Assembly: GCA_003339415.1 (NCBI GenBank) | Contig: PDHQ01000440.1 | Coordinates: 1-23,868, forward strand | From: Ophiocordyceps camponoti-saundersi (nom. inval.) | Taxonomy: Eukaryota; Ascomycota; Sordariomycetes; Hypocreales; Ophiocordycipitaceae | Direction: 5' to 3' | Length of the DNA stretch: 23,868 nucleotides | Shown here: positions 20,046 to 23,868 of the stretch, piece after piece | How positions within the stretch are numbered: position 1 is the first letter of the stretch | How the letters are laid out: the number at the start of each line of letters is the position of its first letter | The notes under the pieces: model-generated | Told to the model about the DNA's origin: nothing | The model's input: only the letters and a program-made list of their open reading frames with translations | The model's database searches: none | Translations under genes and position numbers: made by a program

Positions 20046-20050
20046 GTGGG
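20046..20050. repeat. Gypsy-B target site duplication, right copy (GTGGG)
   Basis: This is the better-preserved copy of the target site. Including it once between 12,446 and 20,051 keeps the Copia frame open and yields a Leu-Trp-Gly motif, as expected in the integrase C-terminal HLRxxG-type block. Confidence 0.75.
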
Positions 20051-20320
20051 GTTATAAGGTATACGTTATTATCCCTCCCTAATATAAAATTTAGAGTGCT
20101 AAAATAGCCCCTTAAGCTAAGGAAGGCCGCCTTATTAGTATAGAAGGCCTTTACGGGCATATCTATAAGATATATCTACCCGAAGAAGATAAGATTATTA
20201 GGGCTAGAAACGTTAAGTTTTATAACCTAGCTAATCTAAAGCTTAATTAAATAGTTAAATACGTCGCAAAGCCTAAGATTAAAAAAGATTAGGAAGATTA
20301 ACTTAATAAAAATAAATTCT
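20051..20320 (+). pseudogene. Copia integrase C-terminal region
   Basis: Directly after Gypsy-B the frame reads GYKVYVIIPP, then IEGLYGHIYKIYLPEEDKI and IRARNVKFYN. This is the well-conserved block that ends Copia integrases (GYxxxSKxYRIYxPxxxKIxxxRxVxF). It follows in phase from 12,446. Confidence 0.9.
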
Positions 20321-20780
20321 TCCGATTCGGACTTAATAATATTAATAATAATAATAATAATAATAATTATAATCGTCCTAGCGATCGAGGCTTATAAGAG
20401 CCTGCTAGTAACCTGGAGGCGGGAAACGTACTTAATTTAAGTAATAAAACCGCAAGCCCTTCTTAATCTAATAAACCGGCTACGCCTCCGAATACGATAT
20501 AATTCCTTATACCCGATTAAACGCCTTATAATGCTTAATTTAATAATCTAGCTAATAAAGAAGCTCCTCCGCAAGCTAAGCTAAGGAATAAGGCTATAAT
20601 ACCTATAACTAATCGGAAAACCCGATTAGTAATAGTAGCTATAACTAAATCTACTACTAACGCTATCTTTAAAAATATTAACGAAGAAGAGGCAAAGATT
20701 CCCGACTTCGTCTTACTAATTAACGCCGTATTTAACGTTCTAATACTATTAACGCCTAAAGGCTAATAGGATATCTATAA
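20321..20780 (+). pseudogene. Copia integrase-RT linker
   Basis: The pol frame stays open through a hydrophilic linker rich in Asn, Pro, Ser and Ala (for example NKPATPPNT, NNLANKEAPP, NEEEAKIPDFVLLINAVFNV). Such linkers are normal and poorly conserved in Copia polyproteins. CpA survives more often here than in Gypsy-A, so RIP damage is milder. Confidence 0.75.
20335..20371. repeat. AAT microsatellite in the Copia linker
   Basis: A short AAT run encodes an Asn stretch in the low-complexity linker between integrase and RT. Its phase is neutral for the frame. Confidence 0.85.
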
Positions 20781-22270
20781 GTAACCTAATTATCTCTCTT
20801 ACTAGCGCTTAGCGATAAATACGGAAATTAAAGCTTTATATAATCGATAAACTTAAGATCTCGTTAATTAACTTATCGGTAAGTAAGTTCTACTTAGTAA
20901 ATAGGTATTTACGATAAAAACGCCTAAAAATAAAGCTATAATTACTAAAGCACGCTAATATATAAGAGGGGATAAAAAAGAGGCCCTATACTTTATTAAG
21001 GACCTTTATATTATTATAATATACCTCTCTTCCGTTTAAGTATTCCTATCGATCGTAGCCTCTTAAGATTTTAAATAGTAATAATTTAACGTTATTAACG
21101 CGTTCGTTAACGCCTTATATTAAGAGGAATTTTTCGTCGATTAGCCGTATCTCTTCGAAGACGGTATAAATCGAATATATAGGCTTAATTAAGCCCTATA
21201 TAGCTTTAAGTTATCTCCCGCGATATAGTTTACTTACGCTAGCAAGGCCTTTAAACGCTATAAATAGTAATAACTTAAATTTAAGTTCTATATCTATATA
21301 TACCTTAAGGGATTTATTATACTCTTTCATATTAACGATATTATAATTATAGCGCTTATAGCTACTCTTATAAATAAGGGAAAAGGTATTTTAAAGGAAT
21401 TATAAAATCTATATAACTTAAGCAAACTTACTACCTTCTTAGGCTTATAATTCCGTAGGAATCGTACTATATATATAATAAGCATATACTAAAAAAAATA
21501 TATTACTAAAATACTCGAATTATTCAGCGAAGGCGTTACGAACGCCGTATAAACGCCTTAGCCGCCTAAAGTTAAAATACCTACTAATTACAAGATATAG
21601 CCGCTCGCGATATTTTAAAAAGAGTAGTTAAAGAGGATAGGTAATATAAATTATCTCTCTAATAGTATAAGGCTTAACTTAGCCTTTACGAATAGTAAAT
21701 TATACGAAGGTAACCTTAATCCGACCGCTTTATATTTTCTTATATAGAAGAATTTAATATAATACCTTTACGATATAAAGAGCCTAGGCCTTACGCTTAA
21801 AAGTGCTTATAGCCCTTAAAATTTAAAACCTTATATTTTTATAAATACCTCCTTTATAGATAATTTATATATAAAATACTCGATAGCTAGATATATCGTT
21901 TTTATTAGTATAGGCCTTATATATTAGAAATCGAAATAGTAAATATTTATAACGCTATCGTTAATAGAGGCTAAATTTATTAATTTAATACTTATAAGTA
22001 TAAGCCTAATTTAAATAAATAAGATTCTTAAGAACTTAAAGCTATTATAGTAATAAACGCTTATAATTATATTTACTAATAGCTTTAATATTAAAGCTAT
22101 CGCTCTTAATAAGTTTAAAATAGCCCGAATAAGGTATATTAATATACGATATAAATAGGTTATTAATCGCGTAAAAAAGCGATTTTTTACGATCTAATAT
22201 ATTAGCATAGCTAATATAGCTATAAATAGTCTTATAAAGCTTTTATAGCGTCTCTAATATGCTAAATTCG
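20780..22270 (+). pseudogene. Copia reverse transcriptase and RNase H
   Basis: The RVT_2-type RT is readable throughout: LAINTEIKALYNR, DLVN and VFTIKT; FLSIVAS and FNVINAFVNALY (ancestral FDVxNAFLxxxL); EEFFVD and PYLFEDG; and LNxALYSFKLSPAIxFTY. The catalytic box near 21,325-21,340 reads HINDIIIIA (ancestral YVDDIIIIA), so only the first Asp is lost. RNase H follows with TLSLIEAKFI (ancestral SxxEAEF), AIALNKFKIARIRYINIRY (ancestral AxxxARTKHIDIRYH) and ANIAINSLIKLL (ancestral ADGLTKPL), ending at AKFV 22,261-22,272. The frame has no net shift from 20,053. All stops are TAA or TAG. Confidence 0.92.
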
Positions 22271-22272
22271 TT

Positions 22273-22896
22273 TATATATTATATTTTTCTAACTTAAAAA
22301 TTACGATTTTACCTTCTAAGGCTAAAAATAATATAAAGGGCAGCCCTTATACGCTATTAGATAAGCCTAGGGCGCCCGATAATAAAGCCTACGATACTCT
22401 TATACCTCCCGATAATAACGGCACTAATACCGAACGAATTAATCAACTAAATCGATAACCTAATAAATAATATAATATAAGATTTTTATTACCGGGGGAT
22501 CCTATACCTAAAGGGGGGATTTTAAGGAAGAAGAATAATTAGCGTCGCGCTATAGCTATTAATTAAGATAGGACAAATCGTTCTAAAAAGGTAAGAATCG
22601 ATTAAGAAAGGATAAATAAAGTATATTACGATTAACGCCCTAAAGAGGCTTATAATTATTAGCCTTACTATTAGCCCGGCTTCGTGCCGCCGCTAATCCC
22701 GCGATATATACTTTTTAATACGCCTCTAAGCGATTATTATAGCCTTAAAAATATTAATAATAGGCACTTTTAAGCCCCTTATTATTAAATATATTAACTC
22801 GCATAACTTTAGCAGTATTTCCCTACTAAGCGATACGAATAACGATACCTCTCTTTATATATATATATAGCTATAAGGCTTATAGCTTATTTTTAG
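22273..22896 (+). pseudogene. In-frame C-terminal extension of Copia pol, unknown
   Basis: Copia polyproteins normally stop shortly after the RNase H TKPL...KF block. Here the same frame stays open for another 208 codons, to TAG 22,894-22,896, with interruptions only by TAA and TAG. The predicted text is hydrophilic: LPSKAKNNIKGSPYTLLDKP, RAPDNKAYDTLIPPDNNGTN, LPGDPIPKGGILRKKNN, a basic part, then PGFVPPLIPRYILFNTPLSD. Many of the stops sit where Gln would be expected, suggesting a Gln/Pro/Tyr-rich tail. I recognise no domain. It could be an accessory polyprotein domain, a captured fragment, or a fortuitously open frame. Confidence 0.55.
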
Positions 22897-23299
22897 CCCC
22901 TTATAAGAAAAGGAATTTTCTATTAAATTTAACCCCTTAATATACCTTATATAAATATTTTAATCCCTTTTATACGGCTTAATTCGACTTATCTTAATAG
23001 CTTAATTAACCTTTTTAATAGCTTAGATTAGCTTATTTAAGGCCCCTTAAAAGTAGCTTAAAAAGGCTTATTTCTACTATTTCCTATTATTTCCTTTATT
23101 AATTGATTAATCTGGAATAGAATAACCTTATCCGGGACCTAATTTAATCTCTTAGATTTTATTTTTTATTACGTTTTTAAGCTATTTAAGCTCTTTGCCG
23201 GCCCTTTAAGAAAGGCCTAAAAACGCTATTTTTGCTATTTTATTATTTTCCGCGCTTTGCGGCACGGGATAACTATTTTCCGCTCGTTTAAGCGGGCCT
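22897..23299. other. AT-rich tail without a confident gene
   Basis: This lies between the Copia extension and a polypurine-like run. The plus frame of the extension has only scattered stops here, including a TGA near 23,104, so coding is doubtful. From about 23,100 TpG and CpA begin to reappear (for example around 23,104-23,115 and 23,235-23,270), marking the start of the weakly mutated right end. Confidence 0.5.
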
Positions 23300-23308
23300 A
23301 AAAGGGGG
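23300..23308 (+). other. Polypurine tract candidate
   Basis: AAAAGGGGG directly precedes TGTTAAGGGGG at 23,309, the arrangement seen at the 3' end of LTR elements. It could be the Copia plus-strand primer, about 1 kb past RNase H. Confidence 0.5.
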
Positions 23309-23868
23309 TGTTAAGGGGGTTCACGTGACTAGCCCCGCCCGACCTCGCACACGACCTAGCCTAGCTATCCTAGCCTAAACCTAGCACACATATATAATAC
23401 ACACATATTAGTGCACCCACCTAATAGCTTATGCCCACCTTATGTTACTATATATATCTTACGACTAATAGCAGGCACGGGTTACTTAACCTAACTTAGT
23501 TATATAGGTATAACTCTTATATTTTAGATATAGATAGATAGCTTAGGCTTTTCTAGTTTATATATAATTAACCTTACTTTATTACCTATATATAGGCAGG
23601 GTTTAAAATTAGTCAGTCTTTAGTCAGTCAGGACTAACTAAAAAAAGTCCGGACTAAAAGTACGTACCTTTTAGTCAGTCTTTAGTCAGTCAGCCTAAGG
23701 ACTTTAGTCAGTCCTTAAATATAAGGACTAACTAACTAAAGACTAAAGACTAAAAGGACTAAATTTTTAGTTAGCTTACGTAAGCTATTTTAATATAAAA
23801 AAAATACTAATAAATAGCGCGATAGAAATACTATATAGAAATTAAGTTTTTTTTTTATTTAGATTATT
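23309..23868 (+). repeat. LTR-like, non-RIPed right end (partial)
   Basis: The sequence starts TGTTAAGGGGG, contains a TCACGTGA E-box-like palindrome at about 23,320-23,327, a GC-rich stretch, and a TATATAATA box-like site near 23,391. These are features of an LTR promoter. CpA and TpG are common, in contrast to everything to the left. I found no matching 5' copy in the window, so its identity as the Copia 3' LTR is unproven. It may instead be a younger or unique sequence. The end lies beyond the clear text, perhaps before the AGTC repeats at 23,609. Confidence 0.4.
23609..23775. repeat. AGTC/GACT direct and inverted repeat cluster
   Basis: A 23-bp unit made of TTAGTCAGTC-type repeats occurs exactly twice (23,609-23,631 and 23,671-23,693). 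Complementary GACTAACTAACTAAAGACTAAA-type sequence follows at 23,726-23,760, so the block can fold into large hairpins. It resembles a foldback or MITE-like sequence, but no terminal repeats or target duplication could be fixed. Confidence 0.7.

Noticed and set aside
22505..22520. AAAGGGGGGAT as the Copia polypurine tract with an LTR starting at about 22,516
   Set aside because: The pol frame runs straight through it and no TG start or paired LTR is found; the run at 23,300 is better placed.
1..23868. Host protein-coding genes or a biosynthetic or defence system
   Set aside because: All readable protein similarity on both strands belongs to LTR retrotransposon Gag or Pol; other long frames are shadows or the two unknown accessory frames reported.

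Overview
The window is a block of dead, nested LTR retrotransposons from a filamentous ascomycete (Pezizomycotina-type) genome, destroyed by repeat-induced point mutation (RIP). The reasons for this call are direct. From about 240 to about 23,100 the sequence is extremely AT-rich, CpA and TpG are almost gone, TpA is enriched, and CpG is not depleted. Paired LTRs differ only by C/T and G/A transitions. Every pol frame is riddled with TAA and TAG but hardly any TGA. I found no intact host gene, tRNA, rRNA or CRISPR array. The species cannot be named from this.

Layout. (1) 1-2156 and 8098 to about 10,930 are two halves of one minus-strand Ty3/Gypsy element with a chromodomain (here Gypsy-C): gag, reverse transcriptase (RT), RNase H, integrase and chromodomain run right to left. 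(2) 2157-8097 is a complete plus-strand Ty3/Gypsy element (Gypsy-A, two 325-bp LTRs) inserted inside the RNase H of Gypsy-C. Removing it with one copy of its 5-bp target duplication restores the Gypsy-C reading frame. (3) About 11,070-12,446 and 20,051 to about 22,900 are two halves of a plus-strand Ty1/Copia pol: protease, integrase, RT, RNase H and an unusual C-terminal extension. (4) 12,452-20,045 is a complete plus-strand Ty3/Gypsy element (Gypsy-B, two 300-bp LTRs) inserted in the Copia integrase; again the host frame closes exactly across one copy of the target duplication. (5) The two window ends (1 to about 230, and 23,100-23,868) keep normal CpA/TpG content and hold palindrome-rich or short repeated motifs, so they mark the limits of RIP or younger sequence.

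The most unusual items are these. A roughly 478-codon frame lies antisense to Gypsy-B between its chromodomain and its 3' LTR; it starts with a leucine-rich hydrophobic segment and continues into low-complexity Pro/Ala/Asn/acidic stretches. The Copia RNase H is followed in frame by a roughly 210-residue Gln/Pro/Tyr-rich extension. The Copia frame has no net frameshift over 1,327 codons despite complete inactivation, so the damage is by transitions alone. Surviving CpA sites lie mostly in GCA context, including GCAC/GTGC palindromes kept in all four LTRs.

The order of events is only partly recoverable. Gypsy-A is younger than Gypsy-C, and Gypsy-B is younger than the Copia. How Gypsy-C and the Copia came to abut at about 10,930-11,070 is not resolved: neither a Gypsy-C 5' LTR nor a Copia 5' LTR and gag is seen there. 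Domain limits inside the decayed elements are approximate, because start codons (ATG to ATA) have been erased and everything was read by eye.
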